64,000 nucleotides of DNA from Marisa cornuarietis (lineage: Eukaryota > Mollusca > Gastropoda > Architaenioglossa > Ampullariidae), in NCBI GenBank assembly GCA_004794655.1, contig SMMW01000567.1:1302001-1366000 (forward strand), read 5' to 3'. The notes beneath the pieces are model-generated. The model saw only the letters and a list, made by a program, of their open reading frames with translations, ran no database searches and was not told the DNA's origin. This document shows, in pieces, positions 62,958-64,000 of the stretch (position 1 is the stretch's first letter; each line of letters begins with the position of its first letter). A program made the translations under genes and the position numbers.

Positions 62958-64000
62958 CTGAAAGATGAGAGAGAGAGAAAAAAATGACAACGTTCTCTCT
63001 GAAGGTTGTGCTTATTCATATCAAGATGGCATGCAACATTAAAGTGTATGCACTTTTCAAGAACTGGCCAAGTCTGGTGTCTTGCAACCAAATGGCTCAT
63101 CATCTGAAGGGATGCTCTTAAGCTTCTTCTCCTTTAGAAGGAGGCAGGAATAAGCTATAATTCTCTCTGGATCTCAGCTTGGAAGGGAAGCAGTGATGGT
63201 TCCATGATGGTTCCATGGTCATGTTTGCTGTATCTGCTGTGAGCAGTAATCAGGAGCATAGGTGCTCTCACTGCTGCATGCCAACAATGAACTAGACAGA
63301 CTGCATCTTCTCTACCAGTTCCATGGAGGAACGAGTGCAGTGAACGAGGACTGTGCAGGACTGACATATTGATCTTGAAAATAGTTCCCGGGCACTTACG
63401 GAGACGTTTCTTAAAAGCTTCATTAGCAAATGATGCAGTCTTTCCAGTATTTTTTTTGGGGTTATGGCACCAGTGACGCTTGCAGCAATGATCACACCAT
63501 CAAGGCAGGCAGACTTGTCATACCATTTCTTAAGCAAAACCTTTGTATAAAACAGCAACAAAACTAGAAAAGCATGTTTTTAAACAAAACACCCAAATAA
63601 CAGAGCCTGAATAAATGATGAGATAAGGAATTTCAGGTTTCTGAACTATATGACTGTACACAGGTTTTAAATGCAGTTCATTTTGCTTACTAGGTACCCA
63701 CTCCTGTTTTAATTCAATTTGATAGATCGAGACTTGGCATGCTCCAATAAACTCATTAAATTGTGCTGTAAAGAACATGCTTGTTAATGCTGGAATGCAC
63801 TATATCTTAAAATGATTTTACAACTAATAAATATGCTTTACAAAATTGGGTAGAGACATCCATTCTACAGAAACTTAAATAAAACCTAATGCTTTACAAA
63901 ACCATATTTACAAACAACTAAATAAAGTCATCTTTCTCAAAGGAATATCACTTAAAGAAGTGTTCAGTAGATAACTAATACTCTTGTACAAACAACACTT
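62958..64000 (-). other. TCF intron running off the right edge
   Basis: No further TCF exon could be recognised. The exon joined to A or B must end with two bases of a codon (probably AG for Arg) and lies outside the window or was missed. Confidence 0.5.
63011..63032. repeat. 22-bp direct repeat, copy 2
   Basis: Identical to 62169-62190 and in the same orientation. This copy lies 54 bp upstream of exon A on the minus strand, near its acceptor. Confidence 0.8.

Noticed and set aside
1..64000. CRISPR arrays, bacterial operons, riboswitches
   Set aside because: No regularly spaced identical repeats with unique spacers; gene structure is clearly eukaryotic.

Overview
The window is a nuclear segment of an animal genome. 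Genes are split into many short exons with GT..AG borders and AT-rich introns of 0.1 to 6 kb, and intergenic DNA holds SINE-like and hAT-like repeats and dinucleotide tracts. The gene set is bilaterian. Family forms and repeat types fit a lophotrochozoan, most plausibly a gastropod mollusc, but nothing here proves the species. Exon borders below were placed by hand from splice sites, reading phase and family similarity; phases join without conflict within each model.

Layout, left to right. (1) 1067-7301, plus strand: 3' part of a GC-rich gene for a LamG/jelly-roll protein ending in a cysteine-rich tail; its 5' exons lie off the left edge. (2) 7569-27262, plus strand: a complete 27-exon gene for a predicted 1808-residue type I membrane protein. 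It has a signal peptide, five LamG domains with two EGF domains, a Pro/Gly-rich stalk, one membrane segment, a Gly/Ser-rich cytoplasmic linker and a C-terminal WD40 propeller. The ectodomain is neurexin/axotactin-like; the intracellular propeller is unusual. (3) 27263-33968: 3' UTR and intergenic repeats. (4) 34044-44775, plus strand: 12-exon soluble family I inorganic pyrophosphatase (PPA/Nurf-38) with a likely mitochondrial presequence and an internal cytosolic start. (5) 44776-53604: 3' UTRs and intergenic DNA with a 587-bp hAT-type MITE. (6) 53605-62957, minus strand: C-terminal part of a TCF/LEF (pangolin) factor with HMG box, basic tail and C-clamp; the beta-catenin-binding end lies off the right edge.

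The most interesting feature is in TCF. The first half of the HMG box is present twice, in two adjacent 196-bp exons with the same phase and an 81-bp gap. Including both or neither causes an early stop, so exactly one can be used: a mutually exclusive exon pair that would swap part of the DNA-binding domain and the whole segment before it. The LamG-EGF-TM-WD40 receptor is the second item of note. The genes do not form an operon or obvious pathway; TCF acts in Wnt signalling, PPase in phosphate metabolism, and the two LamG proteins at the cell surface or in the matrix.
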